Assembly (NCBI GenBank): GCA_034211275.1
Contig: JAXHTF010000041.1
Coordinates: forward strand, 1 to 41,545
From: Acidobacteriota bacterium
Lineage (GTDB): Bacteria > Acidobacteriota > Thermoanaerobaculia > Multivoradales > JAHZIX01
Direction of reading: 5' to 3'
DNA: 41,545 nucleotides
The notes beneath the pieces were generated by a model. That model did not search any database. It had not been told where the DNA came from and was given only the letters and a program-made list of their open reading frames with translations. Positions 7,486 to 15,604 of the stretch are shown in pieces. How positions within the stretch are numbered: the first letter of the stretch is position 1; every line of letters starts with the position of its first letter. The position numbers and the translations under genes were made by a program.

Positions 7486-9681
7486 ATGGGCTTGCGCACG
7501 CAGCTCCGCCGTCACCGCAAAAACACCCGGCTGATCATCGCGGCTCTGGCCGTACTGCTGCTGGTGCTCAGCGGTGTCTTCTACTTCCTGCTCTACAACC
7601 AGCGGCTGGACGCCAAGCTGATCAACAACCGGGTGCTGCTCTTCGCCCTGTGGTACATCAACGTCGTCCTCATCCTCTCGATGGTCTTCGTGCTGCTGCG
7701 CATCGTGTTCAAGATGCTGGTGGAGCGGCGCTATCGGATCCTCGGCTCGAAGTTCAAAACCAAGCTCATCGCCACCTACATCGGGCTCTCCCTGATCCCG
7801 GTGCTGCTGCTCTTCTTCTTCGCCAACCAGCTGCTCCAAGGCTCGGTGGACCGCTGGTTCAACGTACCGCTGCAACGCTTGGTGGCTCAGGCCCGCGGGG
7901 TCGCTGAGGCTCTCAACACCCGGATCACCGACGACAACCAGCGGGTAGCGAGCCGCGCCCTGCAGGAGATGAGCGCGCTGCCGCCGGAGGAGGTGGTGGG
8001 AGGGCAGGCTCTGGGGTTGCGGCTCCAGGAGCTGATGGACGAATCCGGCGTCGACCTGTTGGCGGTCTACGAGGGCACGGACTTCATCCGCGCCGTGGTC
8101 AGCCCGCGCACCGGCATCTCGGATCTGCCGGAGCTCGACTGGAGCCTGCTGCGCAAGGCCGCCAGCACCGGCCGCTCGACCAAGGTCAAGGTCTTGCCGG
8201 CGCTGGAAGGACGGTTGATGCTGGTAGCGGTGGCGGATCCGGAAGAGGGAGCCGCGGATTGGGTGGTGGTGGCCGGCACAGTGGTGGAACAGCCGGTGGC
8301 CAGCCAGGTGGAGGGCTTGGTGCAGGCGTACCAGGCTCACCGTCAGCTAGTGGTGGAGAAAGACGCCATCAAGGCCAGTCACGTGCTGATCTTCATGATG
8401 GCGACGCTGCTCATCCTCCTGGCCTCCAGCTGGGTCGGGCTCTACCTCGCCCGGCGGGTGACGGTGCCGATCCAGGCCCTGGCCTCCGGCACCCGGCAGA
8501 TCATGGGCGGCGACCTGGCCCATCGGGTGCAGGTGGACGCCGACGACGAGCTCGGCGTGCTGGTGGACTCCTTCAACCGCATGACCACCCAGCTCCAGGA
8601 ACAGCGGCGGTTGCTGGAGAAGAGCAACCTGGAGCTCCAGGAGACCGGCCAGCAACAGGCGGAGGAACGGGCCCTCATCGCCGCGGTGCTGCAGAACGTC
8701 GCCTCCGGCGTGCTGTCGGTGGACGACGAGGGCGAGATCTTCACCTGCAACGCCGCCGCCCGCGTCCTGCTGCGGCTCAAGGATCCGATTCTCGGCCAGC
8801 CCGCCTCTGAAGTGCTGGCGGGCCCGGAGCGGGGCAAGCTGGTAACCCTCTTGGGCGAGCTTCCCCCGGACGCCACCCGCATCAGCCGCCAGATGCACCT
8901 GGTCATCGGTGGCGAATGGAAGACCTTCGAGGTCACCGTCACCCCGGTGCATCACGGCGAGGGGCGTTTCCGCGGCCGGGTGATGGTGCTCGAGGACCTC
9001 ACCGAGCTGATCAAAGCCCAAAAGCTCGCCGCCTGGACCGAAGCCGCCCGGCGCATCGCCCACGAGATCAAGAACCCCCTCACTCCCATCAAGCTCTCCG
9101 CCGAGCGCCTGCTGCACAAATACCGCAACGGCGACCCGCAGCTGGGGGAAGCCTTGGAGGACGGTGTCGAGACCATCGTCCGCGAGGTGGGGGCGATGCA
9201 GACCATGGTGGACGAGTTCTCCCGCTTTGCCCGCATGCCGGCGCCGCAACCCAGCGAGGTGAACCTGGACAAGCTGGTGTCCGAGATTCTCGACCTCTAC
9301 CAGGACATCAAACCCGGGGTCGAGGTGAGCGGCGAGGTGGCGGAGGAGGTTCGATGGGTGCACCTCGACGGTGAGCAACTGCGCCGCGCCCTGATCAATC
9401 TCCTGGACAATGCTCTGGAGGCCACCTCCGCCCCGGGAGAGGTGCGGATCTCCGCCAGGCGCCGCAGCGGCCGGCTGCAGCTGGAGGTGGCGGACACCGG
9501 CCGCGGCGTCGCCGATGCCGACAAAGAGAAGCTCTTCCTTCCCTACTTCTCCACCAAGGGCCGCGGCACCGGTTTGGGCCTCACCATCGTGCAGCGCATC
9601 GTCGCCGATCACCACGGTCGCATCCGCGTCGCCGCCAATCCTCCCCAAGGCACGGTATTCATCCTCGAGCTACCCGTATAA
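7486..9681 (+). CDS. ntrY: NtrY-like membrane sensor histidine kinase
   Basis: This 731-residue protein has an N-terminal membrane block with segments at about 18-38, 54-75 and 96-113, then an extracytoplasmic region to about 295. A further membrane segment (about 302-322) leads into a HAMP domain. A PAS-like domain spans about 390-500. The HisKA domain has phospho-acceptor His526 in RRIAHEIKNPLTP. The ATPase domain has N-box NLLDN (638-642), G1 DTGRG with Asp670, F-box LFLPYFSTK, and G2 GTGLGL. This is the NtrY architecture; NtrY/NtrX pairs control nitrogen or redox responses in Proteobacteria. The expected NtrX response regulator does not follow, so the partner lies elsewhere. The kinase identification is firm, the ntrY symbol less so. 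Confidence 0.88.
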   Translation: MGLRTQLRRHRKNTRLIIAALAVLLLVLSGVFYFLLYNQRLDAKLINNRVLLFALWYINVVLILSMVFVLLRIVFKMLVERRYRILGSKFKTKLIATYIGLSLIPVLLLFFFANQLLQGSVDRWFNVPLQRLVAQARGVAEALNTRITDDNQRVASRALQEMSALPPEEVVGGQALGLRLQELMDESGVDLLAVYEGTDFIRAVVSPRTGISDLPELDWSLLRKAASTGRSTKVKVLPALEGRLMLVAVADPEEGAADWVVVAGTVVEQPVASQVEGLVQAYQAHRQLVVEKDAIKASHVLIFMMATLLILLASSWVGLYLARRVTVPIQALASGTRQIMGGDLAHRVQVDADDELGVLVDSFNRMTTQLQEQRRLLEKSNLELQETGQQQAEERALIAAVLQNVASGVLSVDDEGEIFTCNAAARVLLRLKDPILGQPASEVLAGPERGKLVTLLGELPPDATRISRQMHLVIGGEWKTFEVTVTPVHHGEGRFRGRVMVLEDLTELIKAQKLAAWTEAARRIAHEIKNPLTPIKLSAERLLHKYRNGDPQLGEALEDGVETIVREVGAMQTMVDEFSRFARMPAPQPSEVNLDKLVSEILDLYQDIKPGVEVSGEVAEEVRWVHLDGEQLRRALINLLDNALEATSAPGEVRISARRRSGRLQLEVADTGRGVADADKEKLFLPYFSTKGRGTGLGLTIVQRIVADHHGRIRVAANPPQGTVFILELPV

Positions 9682-9690
9682 TCTCCAGTC

Positions 9691-10146
9691 ATGAGTACAG
9701 TTCAAGCCCGACTTCAAGACGAGATCAAAACGGCCCTCAAGGCCGGCGACAAAGAACGCACCTCGACGCTGCGCATGCTGCTGACGGAGGTCAAGAACGA
9801 GAAGATCCGCGCCGGCCAGGAGGTCGACGAGGATGCCTTCCTGACCTTGGTTCGCCGCTCCATCAAGCAGCGGCAGGACTCGGTGGAGCAATACCGCAAG
9901 GGCGGGCGCGACGCTTCGGCGGAGAAGGAGGAGCGAGAGATCGCTCTGCTGGAGACCTTCCTGCCCGCCCAGGCCAGCGAGGACGAAATCCGTGACGCCA
10001 TCCGGCAGCTGGTGCGCGAGGAAGACCTCTCCGGAAACGCCGCCATGGGCCGAGTGATGAAGGCGATCATGGCCCGCTTTGGCGCCGCCACCGATGGCCG
10101 GACCGTCAGCCGCATCGCCCGCGAGGTGCTGGCAGAAAACGGCTGA
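9691..10146 (+). CDS. yqeY: GatB/YqeY-domain protein
   Basis: This 151-residue cytoplasmic protein is YqeY full length. Recognisable parts are the N-terminal DEIKTALKAGDKERTSTLRMLLTEVKN, the central KQRQDSVEQYRKGGRDA and EREIALLETFLPAQ, and the C-terminal MGRVMKAIMARFG...DGRTVSRIAREVL. It resembles the C-terminal tRNA-binding region of the GatB amidotransferase subunit, and its precise function is not established. It starts 9 bases after the kinase stop and its TGA overlaps the selB ATG by one base (TGATG), so it is probably co-translated with selB. Elsewhere yqeY often follows rpsU; that neighbour is absent here. Confidence 0.92.
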   Translation: MSTVQARLQDEIKTALKAGDKERTSTLRMLLTEVKNEKIRAGQEVDEDAFLTLVRRSIKQRQDSVEQYRKGGRDASAEKEEREIALLETFLPAQASEDEIRDAIRQLVREEDLSGNAAMGRVMKAIMARFGAATDGRTVSRIAREVLAENG

Positions 10147-12074
10147 TGGCAAGGGTCATCGTCGGCACCGCCGGCCATATCGACCACGGCAAGACCAGCC
10201 TGGTTCGGGCTCTCACGGGGATCGACTGCGACCGTTGGGAGCAGGAGAAGACCCGGGGCATCACCATCGACCTCGGCTTCGCCCACTTGACCGCCCACGG
10301 GGAGGACGGCGACCTCCAGATCGGGTTCATCGACGTCCCGGGGCACGAGCGGTTTCTGCACAACGCCCTGGCAGGCCTCGGTGGCGTGCGGGTGCTGTTG
10401 TTGGTGGTGGCCGCCGACGAGGGGGTCAAGCCCCAAACCCGCGAACATCTGGACATCTGCTCCCTGCTGCACATTCCCAGCGCCGTGGTGGCCCTCACCA
10501 AGAGCGACCTGGTCGCCACGGACCTTCTGGAGCTGGCCCAGCTGGAGGTCGAGGAGCTACTCGCCGGCGGCCCCTTCGAGGGCGCGCCGGCAATCGCCGT
10601 CTCCAGCACCACCGGGGAAGGCGTGGAGGATCTGCGCCGGGCGCTGCTGGAGCAAGCTCGCTCCCAGGCCCTGGAGGGAACGGACCAACGGCCGGTGCGC
10701 CTGCCGGTGGACCGGGCCTTTCATCTCAAAGGAGCGGGGGTGGTGGTCACCGGCACACTGGTCAGCGGCTCCGTGGCTACCGGTGACAGCCTCCAAATCC
10801 AGCCCGGAGAAGGCAGCGCCCGGGTGCGCTCCATCCAAGTCCACGGAATGGAACGGCCCGCCGCCCAGACCGGAGAACGCACCTCCCTGCAGCTCGCCGG
10901 GGCCGGCCTCGAAGACCTGAGCCGCGGCGTCCACCTGGTAACCCCGGAGGCCTTCCAGGGCTCCCGATCCCTGCTCCTGCGCTGCCGGCTGCTACCCGAT
11001 GCGGACAAGAGCATCTCCGGCTTCGTCCCGGTACGGGTCCACCACTTCGCCAGCGAAACCGTGGGCAAGATGCGGCCCCTGGACCCTCCGGAGCTGGGCC
11101 CCGGCGGCGAAGCTCTGGTGGAGGTGCGGCTCAGCCAGCCGCTGACGGCGGTGCGCGGCGACACGGTGATTCTGCGCCGGCCGTCTCCCGCCGCGACCCT
11201 CGGCGGCGGGCCGGTGCTCGACCCCCAATGGCTGCGACACCGGGGCAACGCTCTGGCCAACGCCTTGAAGGCGCTCTCCGGGGATTTGCCCTCGGCGCTG
11301 CGCCAGTGGATCTACGAGGGTGGCGAGGCGGGAGCCACGGGCCGGGAGCTGGCCCGCCGCCTAGGAGGACGGCCGGAGGCGGTGCACCCACTGCTGGAAG
11401 AGCTCGCCGCCGCCGGCCATCTGCTGGAGGCCCCCGGTTCCTCCGGCGCCTCCGGTGGAGCTCGACGCTGGATTTCGCCGGCGGTCTTCCAGCGCATCCT
11501 GCGCCGGGCCCAAAAAGTCCTCGCCAGTTATTTCAAGGAGAATCGTCTGGCCCGCGGCCTACCCAAGGCAGAGGCGGTGCAACGCATTCTCTCGGCCCGC
11601 GGAAAGCCCTTGGCGGCGATCTATCTCGACTGGCTGCAATCCGCAAAGGTCCTCGGTCTGGACGGCGATCTGGTCACTCTCCCGGGTCACCGCGCGGAGC
11701 TCACCGGCGAGGAGTCCAAGCTCGCCCGCGCCATCGTCGAGAACCTCGACGACGCCGGCCTCAAGCCCCCGAGTCCCGGGGAGCTGCAGCGGGATCTGGG
11801 AGCCAAGCCGCAGATCGTCGACGGCGTGGTGGGATATCTGGTGGAGCGAGGCAAGCTGCTGCGCTTGCCCAACGGACTGATCCTCTCGGCCCGCGCCGTC
11901 TCCGAGCTGCAGAAAGAGATGGCGGCCGGCGGCTGGGAGAAGTTCACCGTCGTCCAATTCAAGGACCACTTCGGCCTCAGCCGCAAATGGGCCATCCCGA
12001 TTCTCGAGCACCTGGACTCCGTCGGCTTCACCCGCCGAGCCGGTGACCAGCGGCTCCTGGTCCATGGGTCCTGA
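10146..12074 (+). CDS. selB: Selenocysteine-specific elongation factor SelB
   Basis: This 642-residue GTPase delivers Sec-tRNA(Sec) to UGA codons marked by a SECIS element. The G domain motifs are G1 GHIDHGKT (10-17), GITIDLGFA (the SelB form of switch I), G3 DVPGHE (63-68) and G4 TKSD (118-121). EF-Tu-like domains II and III follow, with AFHLKGAGVVVTGTL typical of SelB rather than EF-Tu. Winged-helix repeats fill about 390-642 and bind the SECIS hairpin. The length is near the usual 610-640. The ATG overlaps the yqeY stop. It implies selenoprotein synthesis, but no selA, selC, selD or in-frame-UGA selenoprotein is apparent in this window. Confidence 0.96.
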   Translation: MARVIVGTAGHIDHGKTSLVRALTGIDCDRWEQEKTRGITIDLGFAHLTAHGEDGDLQIGFIDVPGHERFLHNALAGLGGVRVLLLVVAADEGVKPQTREHLDICSLLHIPSAVVALTKSDLVATDLLELAQLEVEELLAGGPFEGAPAIAVSSTTGEGVEDLRRALLEQARSQALEGTDQRPVRLPVDRAFHLKGAGVVVTGTLVSGSVATGDSLQIQPGEGSARVRSIQVHGMERPAAQTGERTSLQLAGAGLEDLSRGVHLVTPEAFQGSRSLLLRCRLLPDADKSISGFVPVRVHHFASETVGKMRPLDPPELGPGGEALVEVRLSQPLTAVRGDTVILRRPSPAATLGGGPVLDPQWLRHRGNALANALKALSGDLPSALRQWIYEGGEAGATGRELARRLGGRPEAVHPLLEELAAAGHLLEAPGSSGASGGARRWISPAVFQRILRRAQKVLASYFKENRLARGLPKAEAVQRILSARGKPLAAIYLDWLQSAKVLGLDGDLVTLPGHRAELTGEESKLARAIVENLDDAGLKPPSPGELQRDLGAKPQIVDGVVGYLVERGKLLRLPNGLILSARAVSELQKEMAAGGWEKFTVVQFKDHFGLSRKWAIPILEHLDSVGFTRRAGDQRLLVHGS

Positions 12075-12490
12075 AGATCACCTTGGGAGCTCTCCTCCAG
12101 CGGCTTGGATTCGGATTCGATTTTTTGAATCCGGGCTCCAACATTGCCACACAAGCAACTCTTGATCCTCTGCAAAGCACTGAATACAGGCTACTTAGAG
12201 GGCTACGACTCATCCCCCCAGCAGTGGCATACATCTTGCTCAATATGATTGGCGTGATCAACGTCCCAGGCCCGAATGGAGGAAACGCCATGATCTCGAT
12301 GCTTCCCGCCTTCACTTTCCGCTTCGCCGCGGAGGTTCTGCGGGTCGCTCGAAACCAATGGCAGACTCTTCGGATCCAACAACCCAATCGGGTCCGAGCG
12401 GCCGCTGAACGCCGAAGCTTCCCCTCCCTTGGGAAGCGCAACATCAGCGCTCAGCAGCACTTCGGGCCATGGTGCCGCACCGAACCAAGG

Positions 12491-12520
12491 TTGCGTCACC
12501 CGGGCGTTTTCGGACACAAT
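12491..12520 (+). promoter_or_regulatory. Candidate promoter of the TonB-dependent receptor gene
   Basis: TTGCGT (12491-12496) and CACAAT (12515-12520) are separated by 18 bp, about 100 bp upstream of the receptor start. The boxes match the sigma-70 consensus only partly; position and the structured leader that follows support the call. Confidence 0.35.
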
Positions 12521-12533
12521 GTCTGATCACCCC

Positions 12534-12606
12534 ACAGCTCAAAGCTGTCGGAAGCACCCCGGTGTCGCCGGGGAAATAGAACCTCTCCAACAACCCAAAC
12601 TGGAGA
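12534..12606 (+). promoter_or_regulatory. Structured 5' leader (three hairpins) of receptor mRNA
   Basis: Three consecutive perfect inverted repeats precede the ribosome site: ACAGCT/AGCTGT (12534-12548, loop CAA), CCCCGG/CCGGGG (12557-12573, loop TGTCG) and TCTCCA/TGGAGA (12584-12606, 11-base loop). AAAAAGGAGGAGCA then leads to the ATG at 12620. Such leaders may stabilise the transcript or tune translation. No known riboswitch class is recognised. Confidence 0.5.
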
Positions 12607-12619
12607 AAAAGGAGGAGCA

Positions 12620-15496
12620 ATGAGAATGAGCCGCTTTCTGAGCATTGCGCTCATGCTCGCCTTGACCTTTGGGGGCACCCTTTCGGTGCTCGCCCAGGGT
12701 CAGCAATCCGGTACCCTCACTGGTACCGTGAAGGACAGCAACGGTGATCCGTTGCCCGGCGTTACGGTCACCGTGACGTCCCCGTCCTTGCTGGGCGAGC
12801 GCACCGCCTTCACCGGCGCCAACGGTGACTACATCATCCGCGGTCTGAACCCCGGAACCTACAAGGTCGTATTCGAGCTTTCCGGGATGACCACCGTCGA
12901 GCGCACCGCCACCGTCGAGCTCGGACGCACTTCGCGTTCCGACGCTCCGATGCAGGTGGCCGAGGTCGAGGAGACCATCGTCGTCCGCGGCGAGGCCCCC
13001 ACGGCTCTCGAGAGCACCACCGTCGGTGCCAACTACGACGCCGAGACCATCGACTCGCTGGCGACCCCCCGGACCCTGTTCGGCATCGCCCAGCTGGCCC
13101 CCGGTCTCAGCACCAACACCCCCAACGGCGGTCAGGTGACGATCTCCGGCGCTTTCGCCTATGACAACGTCTTCCTGATCGACGGTGTGGACACCAACGA
13201 CAACCTCTTCGGTACCTCGAACAACCTGTTCATCGAGGACGCCATCGAAGAGACCCAGGTCCTGACCTCCGGCGTTTCCGCCGAGTACGGCCGCTTCAGC
13301 GGTGGCGTCATCAACGCCATCACCAAGAGCGGTGGTAACGAGTTCTCCGGCAGCGCCCGGATCGACCTGACCAACCCCAGCTGGCGCAACGAGACTCCCA
13401 TCGAGGAGGACAACGGGATCACCCGTGAGAGCGACCAGCAGGAGGTTCTCCAGGCCACCCTCGGCGGCTACGTGGTGAAGGACGCTCTGTGGTTCTTCCT
13501 CGCCGGCCGTGACCAGAGCCTGGCTTCCCAGCACGTGTTCGCGAGCACCAACGTTCCGGTCTCCCGTACCACCGACAACGAGCGGTACGAGATCAAGCTG
13601 ACCGGCAACATCAACTCGAGCCACACGCTGCAGGGTACCTACACCGAGAACGAGACCTCTCAGTTCCGTCCTTCGTTCAACTTCACCATCGACCCGCGGG
13701 CCGCCAAGGCTCGCACGCTGCCCAACGACCTGTTCGTGGTGCGCTACAACGGCGTCCTGACCTCGAACCTCTTCGCCGAGCTTCAGTACTCGGAGAAGGC
13801 GTTCCAGTTCGCCGACTCCGGCGGCACCAGCACCGACATCGTTGACTCGCCGTTCCTGTCCTTCGGCAACGGCCTGCAGCACTACAACCAGCCCTACTTC
13901 GATGCCACCGATCCTGAGGATCGCAACAACGAGCAGCTGGCTGGTAGCGTTTCCTACTTCCTGTCCAGCGCCAGCGCTGGCTCCCACGACATCAAGGTTG
14001 GCTTCGAGGACTTCACGAGCTTCCGCACCGGCGGTAACTCCCAGTCCGCGACCTCCTACGTGTTCGAGGCCGAGTACCTGCAGGATGCCAACGGCAACGC
14101 CATTCTGGACGACCAGGGTCGCCTGCAGCCGATCTTCAACGGCGGCGTGATCCTGGAGAACTGGATCGCCGTGCGCGGTGCGCAGATCGACATCCAGACC
14201 CAGTCCTTCTACATCAACGACAAGTGGAACTTCAACGACCACTGGTCCTTCAACATCGGCGCTCGCTACGAGCAGGTGGACGGAACCGCCACCGGTGGCG
14301 TGCAGCCGGTGGACGCGGACGCCTTCGTGCCGCGTCTGGCCGCGTCCTATGACGTGCGCGGTGACGGCAAGTACAAGTTCGACCTGACCTACGCCGAGTA
14401 CGCTGGTAAGTACTCCGAGGCTCAGTTCGCGAACAACACCAACGTGGGTACTCCCGATTACATCGGTCTGTTCTACGACGGTCCCGAAGGCGTGGGTCTC
14501 GACTTCGCTCCGGGCTTCGACCTGAACAACTACGTGCCCTACAACGCGGTCTTCCCGCTGCAGAACGTGTTCTACGACGAGGGCATCAACTCGCCCGTCG
14601 TCGAGGAGATCACTTTCTCCGCCGGCGCTGAGATCGGCCGGGGCGGCTACCTCAAGCTGACCTACACCGACCGCAGCACCAGCGACTTCGTCGAGGACTT
14701 CATCAACGATCCGCTGAACCCGGTGACGGTGGTTACCCCCATCGGCAACCAGGTCGCTGATCGTCAGGTGTTCTCGAACACCAGCGCTCCGGTGCGTGAC
14801 TACCAGGGTCTGCAGCTGCAGGGCCGCTACCGCATCACCAACAACTGGCAGGTCGAGGGTCACTGGACCCACCAGATCACCAACGACGGTAACTTCGAGG
14901 GTGAGGGCACCAACACCCCTGGCTCCTCGTCGACCTTCGGTGATTACCCTGAGGTGTTCAACAAGGACCGTCACTTCCCCGAGGGTCGTCTGAACGACTT
15001 CCAGGAAGACCGTGTCCGCCTGTGGACCACCTACAACCTGGGCCTCGGCCGGGCCGGCAACGTTGGCCTCAGCCTGCTGCTCAACTACGACTCCGCTCCG
15101 ACTTACAGCCTGAGCGCGACTCGTGTTCCTCTTACCGACCAGCAGCGCGCGGCCAACCCGGGCTACCGTGGTCTGCCGACCACCCAGACGCTCTTCTTCG
15201 GTGAGCGGGGAACTGAGGAGTTCGAGAGCTCCACGACCGTGGACTTCGCGGCTACTTACTCCCTGCCCATCTGGAGGTCTCTGGAGACTTGGGTGAAGTT
15301 CGACATGCGCAACGTCTTCGACGACGACAGCGTGATCGACGGTTTCCAGACCGTTGGTGCGAACTTCGGCGGCCCGACGGATGCCGATGGTCTTCCGACC
15401 ACCTTCACCCGTCCGGCGAACCTTGGTAATCCGCAGAACAACGAAGACTTCGTGACTCCTCGCGAGTACCGGATCTCCGCGGGTATCCGCTTCTAA
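12620..15496 (+). CDS. Oar-like TonB-dependent outer-membrane receptor
   Basis: This 958-residue protein has a signal peptide of about 25 residues (ends LSVLA). A carboxypeptidase-regulatory-like (CarboxypepD_reg) beta domain covers about 30-110 (GTVKDSNGDPLPGVTVTVTS). A TonB plug-like domain follows at about 125-235 with DGVDTNDNLFG and SAEYGRFSGGVINAITKSGGN. A long beta-barrel ends YRISAGIRF with a C-terminal Phe, as in outer-membrane barrels. This is the Oar-like type common in Acidobacteriota and Myxococcota; TonB-dependent receptors import large substrates, and the substrate here is unknown. A strong AAGGAGG precedes the start. Codon use differs visibly from neighbours (more GGT, CGT, GTT, GCT), as expected of a very highly expressed gene. 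A strong terminator follows. Confidence 0.92.
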   Translation: MRMSRFLSIALMLALTFGGTLSVLAQGQQSGTLTGTVKDSNGDPLPGVTVTVTSPSLLGERTAFTGANGDYIIRGLNPGTYKVVFELSGMTTVERTATVELGRTSRSDAPMQVAEVEETIVVRGEAPTALESTTVGANYDAETIDSLATPRTLFGIAQLAPGLSTNTPNGGQVTISGAFAYDNVFLIDGVDTNDNLFGTSNNLFIEDAIEETQVLTSGVSAEYGRFSGGVINAITKSGGNEFSGSARIDLTNPSWRNETPIEEDNGITRESDQQEVLQATLGGYVVKDALWFFLAGRDQSLASQHVFASTNVPVSRTTDNERYEIKLTGNINSSHTLQGTYTENETSQFRPSFNFTIDPRAAKARTLPNDLFVVRYNGVLTSNLFAELQYSEKAFQFADSGGTSTDIVDSPFLSFGNGLQHYNQPYFDATDPEDRNNEQLAGSVSYFLSSASAGSHDIKVGFEDFTSFRTGGNSQSATSYVFEAEYLQDANGNAILDDQGRLQPIFNGGVILENWIAVRGAQIDIQTQSFYINDKWNFNDHWSFNIGARYEQVDGTATGGVQPVDADAFVPRLAASYDVRGDGKYKFDLTYAEYAGKYSEAQFANNTNVGTPDYIGLFYDGPEGVGLDFAPGFDLNNYVPYNAVFPLQNVFYDEGINSPVVEEITFSAGAEIGRGGYLKLTYTDRSTSDFVEDFINDPLNPVTVVTPIGNQVADRQVFSNTSAPVRDYQGLQLQGRYRITNNWQVEGHWTHQITNDGNFEGEGTNTPGSSSTFGDYPEVFNKDRHFPEGRLNDFQEDRVRLWTTYNLGLGRAGNVGLSLLLNYDSAPTYSLSATRVPLTDQQRAANPGYRGLPTTQTLFFGERGTEEFESSTTVDFAATYSLPIWRSLETWVKFDMRNVFDDDSVIDGFQTVGANFGGPTDADGLPTTFTRPANLGNPQNNEDFVTPREYRISAGIRF

Positions 15497-15525
15497 GATC
15501 CGATTCGCGAACGTCTTCGCGAGAA

Positions 15526-15556
15526 AGGGGGGCGGCTTCGGCCGTCCCCTTTTTTT
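15526..15556 (+). terminator. Rho-independent terminator after the TonB-dependent receptor
   Basis: GGGGGGCGGC and GCCGTCCCC form a GC-rich stem capped by a TTCG tetraloop, followed by seven T residues (15550-15556), 30 bases after the stop. On the minus strand the same hairpin is followed only by a short T run, so it may weakly terminate the convergent FG-GAP gene as well. Confidence 0.93.
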
Positions 15557-15604
15557 ATGTCTTGAAGTTTCTCGCCTCGACCCTTCGCAGAACCAGCCAG
15601 CCCA

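Larger units (their letters stand above)
12075..12619. other. Long intergenic and leader region before the TonB-dependent receptor
   Basis: No gene is recognised in these 545 bases, and by eye they are less GC-rich than their surroundings. A stem (CGGATTC/GAATCCG, around 12111-12132) encloses a T-rich loop shortly after selB and may weakly terminate it. The last 130 bases carry a candidate promoter and three hairpins. Open frames here (12083-12526 plus, 12203-12517 minus) have no family features or ribosome sites. The region could hold decayed coding sequence or an unrecognised small RNA. Confidence 0.5.

Noticed and set aside
12100-12180. Possible selC (tRNA-Sec) next to selB
   Set aside because: No TTCAAATCC-type UCA anticodon arm, long variable arm or CCA-ended acceptor stem could be found.
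12083-12526. 147-codon plus-strand frame after selB
   Set aside because: No ribosome site, no family signature, and its end overlaps the candidate promoter of the receptor. It was kept only as an unassigned intergenic region.
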